A stretch of DNA of 34,433 bases, taken from Agarophyton chilense (lineage: Eukaryota; Rhodophyta; Florideophyceae; Gracilariales; Gracilariaceae). The stretch lies in assembly GCA_030374765.1 (NCBI GenBank), contig JARGXX010000050.1, positions 1 to 34,433 on the forward strand. Direction: 5' to 3'. The position numbers and the translations under genes were made by a program. Positions 1 through 9,495 of the stretch are shown here, piece after piece. Position 1 is the first letter of the stretch; the number at the start of each line of letters is the position of its first letter. The notes under the pieces were generated by a model. It searched no databases. It was not told the DNA's origin and worked only from the letters and a program-made list of their open reading frames with translations.

Positions 1-192
1 AAAACCGCCGCAGACGGTACTGTGTGGCGGCCTTAGCTGAACAGGAACTGCGACAAAAAGCACCGTATCCAAGACTGTAGTATTACCTTTGCTGATGAAC
101 GGAAGCAGCTCCTGGACGATTTATTCGCAGAGAAGCAGGGGAAGAGAAGCATCAAAAGTCGCCCGTTTGTCAAGCCATCCGAGCAGCAATGA
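1..192 (+). pseudogene. gag C-terminal remnant with degenerate zinc knuckle
   Basis: Frame 1 runs to a TGA at 190-192 and is interrupted by a TAG at 34-36. Around 49-81 it encodes a degraded nucleocapsid-type motif: a cysteine, then a histidine, then a cysteine with H-x4-C spacing, followed by basic and charged residues rich in Lys, Asp and Gln. The first cysteine of a CCHC knuckle is not visible. Its position just before the protease supports a gag 3' end. Too little is left to be sure of more. Confidence 0.5.
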
Positions 193-240
193 AAGGTAAA
201 ACATTTTAATCGACGAAAGAGGCGCAGCAGTCACAATTAG

Positions 241-702
241 AGACTCTTTGCCGACTACAGTGCTATATCAAAAGACTTGATGAAGCAAGTCATTGCAGGA
301 AGCAACTTGGAAGTCATCAATCTCCCTGAGTCCATCGAACTCGAGACTGCTTTTGAGAGCAATGAAGAAGCCCTCATGGTGTTCACATCAAAGCAAAGGG
401 TGGCGGTGCCCCTATTTATAACCCTGCTCAGGACCAAGATACTTATACTTCCGCATGGAGTAGAGTTCTTCATTACGGATCAGAGTATGAAAGGGGTGAT
501 TCTTGGACGCCCCCTACTCAATGAAATAGAATTCAACTTAGACGACCACCTCGAGAAGGTCGGCCCGGCGATCAATGGTATGCGTATCAGCCGCCTCAGT
601 GTACCTACTGAGAAGGGTAACTGCAGTGGTGTATCCTACAGAGACACGAAAGAAGACACAATTGCACCCCCAGCACATCACGCCACACGGCTAGCAAGCT
701 AA
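241..702 (+). pseudogene. gypsy retropepsin (aspartic protease) remnant
   Basis: The open stretch follows a TAG at 238-240 and ends at TAA 700-702. It begins with an Ala-Asp-Tyr-Ser-Ala-Ile-Ser segment that fits the region just after the catalytic Asp of a retropepsin. Near codon 90 it carries Ile-Leu-Gly-Arg-Pro-Leu-Leu, the conserved C-terminal protease motif that precedes a hydrophobic strand. In an intact element this protease matures the gag-pol polyprotein. The catalytic D-S/T-G triplet itself is not preserved in frame. After about residue 115 the sequence no longer looks like protease, and it joins RNase H sequence abruptly. Confidence 0.65.
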
Positions 703-992
703 TGAGATGGGAAATGAAGCTCAAACGTTTCAGGTATATCATACAGCATCTACAGGAGAAACGGAATGTTTGGGCTCATATTATGACACGTTGGGCCTTA
801 AAAAGTCCTGACAAAGTCAAAGTAGCCACTCTGAGGGCATGCGAGACTGTTCTCATGGCGCCAATAAGCCCCGAACTGAAACCGAAACTCGACTGGCCAA
901 AACTCAAAGACCTGGAGAACACACAACGTAGCAGTCCAGAGAAGCCACCCGGCAGTTTAAAGCAGAATCAAGGCATTTGGCGAAACAGTTGA
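702..992 (+). pseudogene. RNase H C-terminus and pre-integrase linker (gypsy)
   Basis: This frame starts with an ATG overlapping the preceding TAA. It encodes Arg-Trp-Glu-Met-Lys-Leu, then a His-Leu-Gln-Glu segment, then Asn-Val-Trp-Ala-His and a Thr-Arg-Trp. This is the classic end of gypsy RNase H, where the usual text is N-V-W/V-A-D followed by L-x-R-W. The key Asp of that motif is His here. The remaining 60 residues are the low-conservation linker before integrase. Because this piece follows protease directly, about 2 kb of RT/RNase H has been lost at its left edge. Confidence 0.7.
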
Positions 993-1040
993 GGGCTTAT
1001 ATGGGTTCGGAAGTTAGGCACACTTTTTAAGCTAATAGTT

Positions 1041-1798
1041 TTAATCGCAGCACACACCGGATCCACAGGACACCGAGCAAAGGAAGTGTGAAAGGCAGAC
1101 ATCGAGACACACTTCTGGTGGGACTGTATGGACAAAGATGTGAACGACTCCGTGGCATCCTGTATCCACTGCCTCGCTATTCGACCAAGATTTACCGTGC
1201 CAAGGCCTGTATGGTTTGCAATTCACTCTACGAAACCCAACGAAGTAATCCATTTCGACTACTGCTACATTGGAAAAGGAGAAAAACATCACATCTACGT
1301 TCTGGTGATCAAAAACGACTTCTCTGGCTATCTATGGCTCGTACCTACAACCGAAGCAACGGCTGAAGTAACCGCTGAACTTCTTATAAAATGGTTGGCC
1401 GCCTTCGGAACTTCGAGGATATGGGTCTCCTATCAAGCCAGTCATTTTAAGAACACAGTGACACGTAGTCTCAAGGATCATTTGCACATTCAGCATACTA
1501 CACCCTGTCCTACGCATTGTGAAGCAACGGCATAGTTGAGGTAGTGTGCAGAGAGCTAGCAAGAGCGGCAAAAGAACTACTGTCAGAGTTTCAGCTTCCA
1601 TTCGCCTCATGGCCCAGTGTGGTGTCACTGGTGCAGTCAGCACTGAATAACTCCCCGTTGAAGCGATTGAAGAATCGATATCCACTCGAAGTATTTACCG
1701 GGCTGAAGCAGGACAGCCCGTTCGCCGGACTCACTGAAGGCAAAAGAGAGTCGGAAATTTTGTCCATCACCGAGGCACAGATTAGGCAATTGCGATAA
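1041..1798 (+). pseudogene. gypsy integrase, zinc-binding and catalytic core, broken
   Basis: Frame 0 (1041-1535) opens with a His...Gly-His-Arg pair and later Cys-Ile-His-Cys, the H2C2 zinc-binding domain, interrupted by TGA at 1089. The core follows: first catalytic Asp in His-Phe-Asp-Tyr, then Ser-Tyr-Gln-Ala-Ser-His-Phe-Lys-Asn where Ser-Asp-Gln-Gly-Ser-His-Phe is usual, so the second catalytic Asp is replaced by Tyr. A frameshift near 1520 moves the frame. Frame 2 then gives Asn-Gly-Ile-Val-Glu, containing the third catalytic residue, and the helix with Ala-Leu-Asn-Asn-Ser-Pro. TAA at 1796 ends this part. Integrase would insert the cDNA; this copy is inactive. Confidence 0.85.
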
Positions 1799-2371
1799 TT
1801 CAACCGGCGTAGAGAAGCAATAAAGCTCATGCACCGGGAAGTCGCCACAGATTCTAACGGGAAACGAAAAGCAGCGGTAGAATCACCCAAGAGGAAAACG
1901 GGAGTACGGAACGTGAAATTTTCTGAGAGCGACTTTGTGTTGAAAGAATTGCTACAGAAGAAAGTTAAAAGGAAACTCTCGCTACACTGGACAGGTCCAT
2001 ATCGAGTGAAAAGCTGCAATGTTGAATACATATTCGAAGTTGAACAGTTGCTTTCAGGAAAGAAGGAACTAGTGCACGGCCGGTGGTTAAAGTTTTACCG
2101 GAACAAGAATTTTCAAATCACCAAAGAACTTCTAAATCACCTCTATTATCAAGAAAACGAGCTACTAGTGTTCGAAGATTTCCAGAATATCAGAAAGGAA
2201 GACGGCATATTGGACATCTTGGTCAAATGGAAAGGCTTTGAAGACAGCGAAACATACTGGGTCCCATTGGAAAGGCTACAGCGCGATGTACCAGACTTGG
2301 TAGAAGAATATCTGGAACAAGTAAGGAAGGACGGTACAACACGACAAAAGAGACCGGTCAACTTTTTATGA
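1799..2371 (+). pseudogene. integrase C-terminal GPY/F module and chromodomain
   Basis: The frame of the integrase continues past the TAA at 1796 without shift. After a basic region it shows Trp-Thr-Gly-Pro-Tyr-Arg-Val near 1990, the GPY/F module, then His-Gly-Arg-Trp-Leu-Lys-Phe-Tyr-Arg. Near 2190-2330 is a chromodomain: Ile-Leu-Val-Lys-Trp-Lys-Gly-Phe followed by Ser-Glu-Thr-Tyr-Trp-Val-Pro and a C-terminal helix Asp-Val-Pro-Asp-Leu-Val. Chromodomains of this class steer integration to chromatin marks such as methylated H3. The stretch ends at TAA-less TGA 2369-2371. This is the best preserved part of the element, about 180 codons free of stops. Confidence 0.9.
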
Positions 2372-2406
2372 CCAATCTTCCATATTCCTTTCGAAAAATT
2401 GGTCAT

Positions 2407-2416
2407 AGGGGGACTG
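2407..2416 (+). other. Possible polypurine tract and start of a 3' LTR
   Basis: About 35 bases after the chromodomain stop there is a G-run (AGGGGGAC) followed at once by TGTTGACC. In gypsy elements a purine tract directly abuts the TG that starts the 3' LTR. Without the 5' LTR in the window the LTR cannot be delimited, so this is inference from position and motif only. Confidence 0.35.
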
Positions 2417-2419
2417 TTG

Positions 2420-4660
2420 ACCACCCACGAGCACATCTGGGATGCGTAGGTGCACCCCAAAGCAGAGTGCTGCGAAACTGGGATGAAATAGCGCAACTTC
2501 AGCCCAGAGTGGACTGCAGTCGGGAGTGAGATGCGGGCGCTTGGACTGCATAGGACCTCGAAGTAGACAGCTGCTGGACGACAGCGAAACCTACGCAGCG
2601 CACGCATCATAGAAAATCTAGAAACGCAACCTACGAGCTGGTCTTAGAGCACCAGAGACTACTATATAGTAAAGAATACCAGAATTTGTCAAAGAGTCTG
2701 GGGGCATCAGACACAGCGCGGAACCTCTCTTGGTGCCCATCCTTTTGCGTCAGGTGCGACGAGCGCGAATCGCGACATGTCAACAACACCAAAGTTCTTC
2801 ATAGCATGCCTCAAGATCTCATACGCAATTTTATAGCCATTTCATCGCCAACGAAGTTATTGATCACTGTCCTGACGATCTTTCACACGAGACAGAAATT
2901 GTTGAACAAGCTGAAGTCGTATATGTCCAAAATGGAATTGCGCTTCCTGCATTGAACCGAGTGGGCGGAAGACGGAATCTAGTGCTTGATAGACATATAT
3001 GAAGTGCTCGAAAGCGCCCCAACTCAAAGTAGGAAAACTTTGATTGAAGAGCAGTTTGAACTCCTGTTCGGAAGGAGAAGACCTAGCATTTGAGTTCTGA
3101 TATTATGACTTCTACTGTTTAGAGCTCTGTTGTCATCAACTCCCAAAGCCCACTTCATTCTGACAGACGTTGACAGTTTTGCAGGCGCAAGTCTGAGGTT
3201 TACCGACGAGTAGTACAAAGCGTGGGCGTAGCAGCAACTATTTTGTACCATGGTGTCCTTTCAGCTCCGTTTGGGAAGTTTAATATTACATTTCCTACGG
3301 ATTTTCATTAATTTAAACATAGACACGATTCATCAAGAAAGCGAATTAATTATCACCTGCTGTCATGAAACAGATAGACATTTTTAAGGAGTATGCAAGA
3401 AGTTTCGAAATAGACAAAGTCACATGTCAAAATTAATACCATCTCATCATTGATGACTTCAAGAAAGTGTCGAACTTGTTGATTTACTCTATTTCGAACT
3501 ACTTCGCGCCAGATTAAAGTTCAATGGCCTTCTCAGAGTGTCTGGAATTTATCTGAGATGTTAATTCTGCTATTCTACGGGGCTTTGGTGTCGTGAATTG
3601 TTTTGGGTCGTTTGTTCCTGTAGGCTGATAGTGCAGTCATTGATTACTCTCGTCTCCAATTTTAGTTGCAACTTTTTTTCCTGTGGTATGGAATTCCAAT
3701 GAATTCGTGCCGCAGAGTTTTGTTCCAAAATGGGAATCTCTAGAAAGTATCATTCCATAGTCCAGTGATTCAACCAAATGGCGTGAATTCGTAGTGATGG
3801 ATCGTTTTTCTATGTCACGTTCTGTGTAATGCTGATGGCGGGTGCACGGAAAAGAGTACGCCATACTGAATTACGTATTTGATACCCACGACATTCCATC
3901 CTTTCCACTAAAACAAAAGATGTCTATATGTTGGACTTTTCTGAACAACTAATAGCCTCTCTGTACGGGGTAGCAGGTCATCAGGTGCGTAGATTGAAAC
4001 GGAAAGAATAGGCATGGAACTTCACTTGGATCACGTATTGAGCTTTCGAAAGATCTTGGCTCTGAGACATGATTCGCCTCCTCCGCTTCTTTGTCTTCAC
4101 GCTAGCCTTCGAATATGCGTTGAGAGTACCGATAAAAAGGATGTTGGGGTGTGCTAGGAAAGGAAAACAAGTATCACCAAGCGAAACAGGTTTTTTGTTG
4201 CCAGAATTTCAATCTCGACTGTTCAAAAGGTGCAGCGGTTAAAGATGATATGTTCTTTCGAAAGATACAGAAAGAGAGGGCCCCGTGCATAAGACAAAGT
4301 TCAAAGTACATATTTGAACTTCTGGGTACAAGTGCAATCCACAAATGGTGAGAGAGAAAGAAGACTCGCACCCGATTACAGCTTAGAATATGCTGCTTCC
4401 GAATGTGCTCAGAGTTGAGGCAGCTGAGAAACGGTTTGTGTTTCTCTACTAAACCCGGATAGTTCATATGAGGGAATGCAATGCCCTGCTGAACAATGTT
4501 TCCGTGTTTTCGGAATTCTAGTTAAGCCTAGATTTCATGCGGTGAGCATTTAAAAACTTCTCGGCATTTTCGTAATGCACATGTAGAAAAACGTATTTAA
4601 TGTGGATTCGAATCAATCACTTTTCCCAGTTTGTAGCTTTAATTTCACAAACTGCATGTC
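2420..4660. other. No recognisable gene; AT-leaning spacer, possibly LTR at its left
   Basis: The first few hundred bases may be LTR sequence of the preceding gypsy element. Beyond about 3000 the sequence is AT-rich and full of stops in every frame. A short open stretch ends at 3002 and has an ordinary-looking composition (Asp-Asp-Leu-Ser-His-Glu-Thr-Glu), but I recognise no domain in it. I see no tandem repeat or RNA gene here. Confidence 0.5.
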
Positions 4661-4668
4661 TACAACCT

Positions 4669-5730
4669 AATGAATTGTTTTACTTCGACTTTTGCTACAT
4701 GTCACGTGGAGAGGATGGCTTTTTGTATGTTCTGGTAGTCAAAAATGATCACAGCGGTTAGTTTTGGCTCACAACCACGACCGAAATCACAGCTGAAGTC
4801 GCAGCAAATTTTTCTGATAAACAGGTTTGCAGCGTTTGGTCTGTCTAACCAGGGGGTCTGTAAACGCGGCTCTCGTTTCAAGAACGAAGTCGTTCGTGTT
4901 CTGAAGAAAAGGACCAAGCCATCTCATCATTCCACGTTGGCGTGTTGCACTTGGTCAAATGGAAGTGTTGAAGTAGTCTGCCCAGAGCTCCTAAGCGTAT
5001 CTCGTGCTCTTCTTTCTGAGTACCAGCTCCCGAAAAGCTGTTGCCCCAGTATTTTGCCAGTTGTACAATATGCTTTGAACAATCCGATATTTACCGACTC
5101 GATAACCGTTGTCTTTGACGGTGTTTACTGATCATAACCAGGACTCGCCGCTTACTGCTATTCACCGGAAAGTTGGTGAGAAAGTGGGAGTTCTTGAACT
5201 CAAAGACATTAAAAAAGGCTCAACTATACCGCATTAGACAGCTGCAATTCGCCTTGGACGGAATCATATTTACCGAGGGTTACTCCATTCTTCGGGGTGT
5301 ACTGCAGCGTGAGCGGACTAAAAAACAATCACTCAAGTGGGTTGGACCATATTGCGTACTCGAATGTCGAAACGAGTATATCATCCTTTTCGAGTCTTTA
5401 CATGACGGTCATAAGGAAGAGTTACACGGTCGCAGGTTGAAATTCTCTCGAAACAAAAGTTTCGAAGTCACTGAAGAATTTAGACACTATCTTGCCTCTC
5501 AAGAAAATGAACTGTTGGTTATTGACCGTTTTCTAAAATATCAAATGCCGATAAGAGAATATTGAGTTACTTCAAAAATGACGCTGATTCTCTGACGAGG
5601 AAACGGACTGGATAACTTTGAACAGTCTACGCGGGGATTTCCCTATTCTGGTTTCCGAATACATGGATGAATTGGAGAAGACGGAAACTCAACGTAACCG
5701 CTCTATTGTTTCGTCTATATCGAAGTGACC
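4669..5730 (+). mobile_element. Second gypsy chromovirus fragment (integrase to chromodomain)
   Basis: This relic aligns by eye with 1245-2371. At 4669 the integrase core begins with Tyr-Phe-Asp-Phe-Cys-Tyr and Val-Leu-Val-Val-Lys-Asn-Asp. Later come Gly-Ser-Arg-Phe-Lys-Asn, Gly-Ser-Val-Glu-Val-Val (catalytic Glu) and Ala-Leu-Asn-Asn. At about 5335 it shows Trp-Val-Gly-Pro-Tyr (GPY/F), then His-Gly-Arg-Arg-Leu-Lys-Phe, and a decayed chromodomain tail Trp-Ile-Thr-Leu...Leu-Val-Ser-Glu-Tyr to about 5720. Stops and frame changes occur near 4759, 4845, 5129 and 5563. Amino-acid identity with the first element is only moderate, so the two are separate insertions of one family, this one older. Confidence 0.8.
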
Positions 5731-6129
5731 TCCGTACGCTTGCACGTCACAACTCACAGGGCCCTGTTGTATCGACCGACTCCACGACATCGCGCACTAT
5801 GATGACCGACGTATTCAAATTCTTTCAGCGCTAACGGAGTGCGTGCTGCTTTGTCATGTGCATATTATACAAAGGCATGAATATGCATTCTGTTCTCGAT
5901 ACTGGTCATGAGACTTTATTTCTGCTTTTCTGTCTTGAATGCGATGGTAGGCATCAGCAGTTTTTTTCGGTTGCCTCTCGTTAGTAATTGCTCTTGCTAG
6001 AACTATCATTAGTACCTCTTCAAGCACTATTAATAAATGCTTTCAGCAGCCACGCTGAAAGCAACCCTAAAGGGCATTGCAATGAATCTGCATCTGAGGT
6101 TTGCCTTATATTGTGCTCTTTGTGTTAAG
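5731..6129. other. Spacer without recognisable features
   Basis: No open frame of note, no repeat shared with the rest of the window and no RNA-like fold that I can see. It may contain the decayed 3' LTR of the gypsy fragment to its left, but there is no second copy in the window to compare. Confidence 0.4.
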
Positions 6130-6530
6130 GAGCGACGATAACGGTTGAGCTCTGTAAGCCGCCGGGCCCTGAGGAATCTTACAGACGCCACGTCGACTGG
6201 CCGACCTCAGCTCGACTCAGGGAGATTATTAATTAATTTTAATTATTGTTATAGATTAGCATTACAGTATCAGGGAGATCCCAGCGCCTCGCCAGTACTA
6301 TTTACTTGGCTCGAGCGACGCTTCTCCCTTAGAGTAAAATAGGCACCGTTAGGATACTAAGTAACCCCCTTTGGTATATTCGGTCCACCAATTGGTCTTC
6401 AAGCCATCGTTTCCGTAGCTCCAACCTGTAAGACTACGCAGTAAACGCCAGCCCATTGCACCAAGTACACTGGGAGTGCCGCCGTCAAGAATTCGAACCT
6501 TAGGACCCGCTCTACCACGCTACCACCGGT
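6130..6530 (-). repeat. tRNA-like, SINE-like relic
   Basis: On the minus strand, 6526-6507 reads like a tRNA D-arm (TGGTAGAGCGG, the A-box region). Then 6499-6489 reads GGTTCGAATTC, close to the B-box and T-loop consensus GGTTCGAATCC. The spacing between the two boxes is about 10 bases instead of roughly 30, so the anticodon arm is missing and this is not a tRNA gene. The GC-rich, stop-rich body runs to about 6130 and contains an A/T-only patch at 6227-6250. This layout is that of a tRNA-derived SINE or a tRNA relic. No second copy lies in the window, so the right and left limits are guesses. Confidence 0.35.
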
Positions 6531-7099
6531 CGATACCTGTACGCTGACCCACCCGTCATTGCGTTACAATTTGCTGTCGAGACTACGAATCAGTACGATC
6601 TTTACCTGACGTTTTTCCCTTTTCCCTACACTCTGCTGTGCGGGTCTTAAGCCCCGTCAGCAACATAGCTTCCGCTGTGCAGGATACCATCTACGGCATG
6701 GGCAGAACCCGTGTATATGAAATTATGGAGACGGAGCACAATCTAGACGAATACTTTGACACTGAAACCGTACATACCCACACTTCAGTACATCAGTTTC
6801 CAGAAGAAAAAATTGCTCCATCGGACAGCAATTTTCAAGTGTTGGAGACGAGATTAGGGTGCATTGGTGAGATCAAAAGCAGTATTACAGGGATATTTAA
6901 CGCAGAAGGAGGTACTAAACGGAGCAGAAGTGCAACTTTTCCCGGACAGGAACTTCGCAGTACTGAAGGAAGTCACTCGTAATCACTACGAGGCTTTCAG
7001 GGCAACGTAGTTCATGATTCACCAGACTCAGGGACCCCCTTCTCACGCAACCGAAAATGCGTCCGCCAAAGAAGATAAGTCGTTATAGAGGATTGTCAA

Positions 7100-7838
7100 A
7101 GATATCCCTGTCTCAAACGTTCCTTCGAATGTAAACAATGTGTCTCGTCATGTAATCTACAAGGTGAAAAGGTATGAGGATGATCGTTTTACACTGAAAG
7201 CCCGCATGGCCTCGCATGAGAGCAAAGACAGAGACAGAGAAATGCTTAATACGGACTCTGCCAAATGCGCCCCGGTTGGAATTCGAATGTTGCTTTTCCC
7301 TGCAGTGATCTTCAATTGGACACCAGCAAGAATCGATAAGAAGAGCGCCGTTTTGCAGACTGAGGCTCAGAGAGACGTCTACCTGATCACAGCGAGAGAA
7401 TGCAACACAAAGTAGTACCATTACTGGTTACTTCTGTCCGCCGCACACGGACTTGCATGTGCAGCAGCGAAGTGGCAGCATCTTAGCCACAACGTACTTC
7501 GTGGATTAGGGTTTCAGCAATTATTCTACGTTTAACAGCTGTTCTATCGAATCAGCAACAGCCGAACATGTATCTAGACTGTCAAGCGGGTCGATGACAT
7601 TCTTTATGCATCGTCAGGGCAGAAAATGTCAGCAGTGGTCAGGAAAATATCTGAAGAGCACCAACTCGGCACTGTTGTCAACAGACCAGCACAACTGAAC
7701 TTTCATGGACTTCTTGTTCAGCAGTACGATGACGGTACTATCACTGTAGATGGTGAGGAAAAGTTGCTAAGCTACAAAAAGTATAAGGTCAGCAGACCAA
7801 GACGCAAAAATTTTGAAAAGCTTCTCAATAGGATTTAG
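7100..7838 (+). pseudogene. copia reverse transcriptase, broken
   Basis: Frame 0 gives the start of a copia RT: His-Val-Ile-Tyr-Lys-Val-Lys, then Leu-Lys-Ala-Arg-Met-Ala and Thr-Pro-Ala-Arg-Ile-Asp (the region of the first catalytic Asp). The later Val-Asp-Asp-Ile-Leu near 7594 is the YxDD box with Arg in place of Tyr. The fingers-thumb end Leu-Asn-Phe-His-Gly-Leu and Asp-Asp-Gly-Thr-Ile-Thr-Val follow up to TAG 7836-7838. All of this lies in one frame, broken only by three stops, so the copy decayed mainly by point mutation here. Confidence 0.8.
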
Positions 7839-8047
7839 GCATCTGCTTCTCACTCAATCATCTGTTAGATTGGGTGGTTAGGGATTTCTGCTTCGCCATT
7901 TTGTGCTTATGCTTCTTTTTCGCTTCAGCAAAAAATCTTATGCCACTAGTGAGAGACATTTTGTCAAAAAACAAGGTGATGGAAAACCTCAATAGACGTG
8001 GATCATTGATTAGGTGCAGTAAGCTTTCAGATGACAAGTAGTATGAA

Positions 8048-8582
8048 ATGTCACTGGTTGTGTTCTCTGATGCCAGTAAAAGTATTAATAATGGAAAACC
8101 TGGACTCTTGGTAAGTGTACTGTTTGGGAGCTTGTCTATCCATCAAGTTTTCCACACACTCAGCTGGTCCTATCATAAATCTCAACACCCAGTTAAGTCC
8201 GTCGGATCTGCTGAAACCCTTGCCACAGGCGAAACTATAGACGAAGAGAAGGTTTTCACCAAAGCAATGCAAGTTCTTTGTGGTATCAAGAAGGATTTTT
8301 GGATTGTAGTAGAATTCGAAGATGTATGCATAACGCTTTCTACATGCAGGAATACGACTGATCGATCCAGTCGTGGAGGTGTCAAAATCATCCGATAAGA
8401 CTTCAAAACCGAGGAAATTTCCCCCATGATATGGATTCCGTACAGGTGTAACTATACTGATCCTTCCATTAAGGCAGACCGCCCTATGACTGAAGCAATC
8501 CAGCTCGTGCTGCCAACCGGTAATATTTCCGTTGAATTTGATTGCTTGTTTCAAATCATTCAAACAAGTGGACAGGATAAAT
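8048..8582 (+). pseudogene. copia RNase H, broken
   Basis: The frame contains Val-Phe-Ser-Asp-Ala-Ser (first RNase H Asp), Thr-Leu-Ser-Trp and His-Lys-Ser. It also has the segment Ala-Glu-Thr-Leu-Ala-Thr-Gly-Glu that matches the A-E-x-L-A-A-G-E stretch of this clade. After the stop at 8396-8398 the text continues in another frame with Trp-Ile-Pro and Ala-Ile-Gln-Leu-Val-Leu, the normal C-terminus, ending in a stop near 8582. The same domain of the third copia element is at 32862-33149. Confidence 0.75.
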
Positions 8583-9066
8583 AAGTTACGAAAAGAGGTG
8601 AGTGTGAAGGCCGTGTCTTCCTGCTTGAGGCGGACAATATGCATGGGATTTGTTGCCGTGTTACCTGAGACATGGTATCGTGTATCTACTTTGTGCTGAA
8701 TTGGATCATCGAACAGGTAAACTTCTGCATGAGTTGTAATCTATAGTTCTACGACAGGTTTAGCATATGTAATCCGTAGTTCTGTGAATATTGGGAGCTC
8801 CAGAGGTCGAGGGACCCAAAAAGTCTTACAGACGCGTATTAAACTGTTTTGATCTTGTTTGCTGTTGTGTTGATTCGGCGACCGGCGTCCAGATGTCAAA
8901 GATGAGCGTAGAGATGTTAAACAATGTTGATCAAAAGTAAAGGTAGTTTTCTTGGTTGTGAACGTGATGAGGGAAATGTAAAAGTTGGGAAGACAATTCT
9001 CCTTATATAGACTATATAAAATATATCATAGCAGAGAACCAGAAATTTACTGTTTCAGTGCTTGAC
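8583..9066. other. Spacer between two copia elements
   Basis: No open frame or repeat recognised. The first part may be remnant LTR of the copia element ending at 8582, but no second LTR copy is available for comparison. AT content rises just before 9067 (several TATA-like words around 9005-9030). Confidence 0.4.
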
Positions 9067-9164
9067 TGCACACACACGACACACACATACAACACTGCAC
9101 TAGACATTGTCCCGACCGGCGTCGCACCCGAGAGTAACGAGAACGACCACCGTTGTCCGTCACA
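9067..9164 (+). repeat. 5' LTR of copia element
   Basis: It begins TGCACACA and ends CCGTCACA, so it has the TG...CA ends of LTRs. It matches 13716-13813 over its full 98 bp with only about seven differences. Such a short LTR is at the low end for copia. Similarity may extend a little further left in degraded form (GTTTCAG before both). Confidence 0.88.
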
Positions 9165-9169
9165 GATTA

Positions 9170-9187
9170 TGGAACCCACGATACGCT
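9170..9187 (+). promoter_or_regulatory. Possible primer-binding site
   Basis: Five bases inside the 5' LTR the sequence reads TGGAACCCACGATACGC. It starts with TGG, the complement of the CCA end of a tRNA, as expected for a primer-binding site. I cannot assign the tRNA by eye, and the position is the main argument. Confidence 0.4.
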
Positions 9188-9495
9188 GACTCCACTCCAA
9201 TTTCTTCTCTTCTCGTCATCACACCCTTTCTTCTCTCGATCTTCCTCCTTTACTGAACACGTCCTGCGACTATTTACCGTCACCACGCACTTTTCTCTAT
9301 TCCCCAAATCAGCACGGCGCCACACAACAGTCTTTTAAAACGGAATCCTCAATCGCTCGATCGAACAGACTCAAACGCCGTGAGCTTCTCAAAGCAAACA
9401 ACGGTCATATACTTGAACTCTACAAAAACGCTCTGATCACCGATAGTGACAGACACATCCCTACAGATCGCACAACAAAATTTCATAACTCAGCC

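Larger units (their letters stand above)
1..2371 (+). mobile_element. Ty3/gypsy chromovirus, internally deleted, 5' part outside window
   Basis: Read left to right, this stretch holds pieces in the order of a Ty3/gypsy element: end of gag, aspartic protease, the last part of RNase H, zinc-binding and catalytic integrase, GPY/F module and a chromodomain. That order with a terminal chromodomain is diagnostic for chromoviruses. The reverse transcriptase and most of RNase H are missing between about 690 and 705. The frame changes at least three times, and stops interrupt it at 700, 1089, 1533 and 1796, so the copy cannot be autonomous. The 5' LTR and most of gag lie outside the window. A second, more decayed relative is at 4669-5730. 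Confidence 0.88.
6600..8582 (+). mobile_element. Degraded Ty1/copia pol (GalEA-like)
   Basis: The region carries reverse transcriptase and RNase H of a Ty1/copia element in correct order. They are interrupted by in-frame stops at about 7413, 7533 and 7578 and by frame changes after 7838. The related text at 32.7-33.1 kb in this window confirms the family: both have Tyr-Lys-(Val/Ile)-Lys followed by Leu-Lys-(Ala/Glu)-Arg-(Met/Ile)-Ala. No LTR pair could be found around it. The left part (6638-6982) is a 115-codon open stretch in the position of the pre-RT linker, without recognisable domain. Confidence 0.8.

Noticed and set aside
6489..6526. A functional tRNA gene on the minus strand
   Set aside because: The A-like and B-like boxes are far too close; the anticodon arm and acceptor stem pairing are missing.
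8051..8644. A 197-codon minus-strand open frame
   Set aside because: It is the complement of copia RNase H sequence on the plus strand, which has clear homology; no domain on the minus strand.
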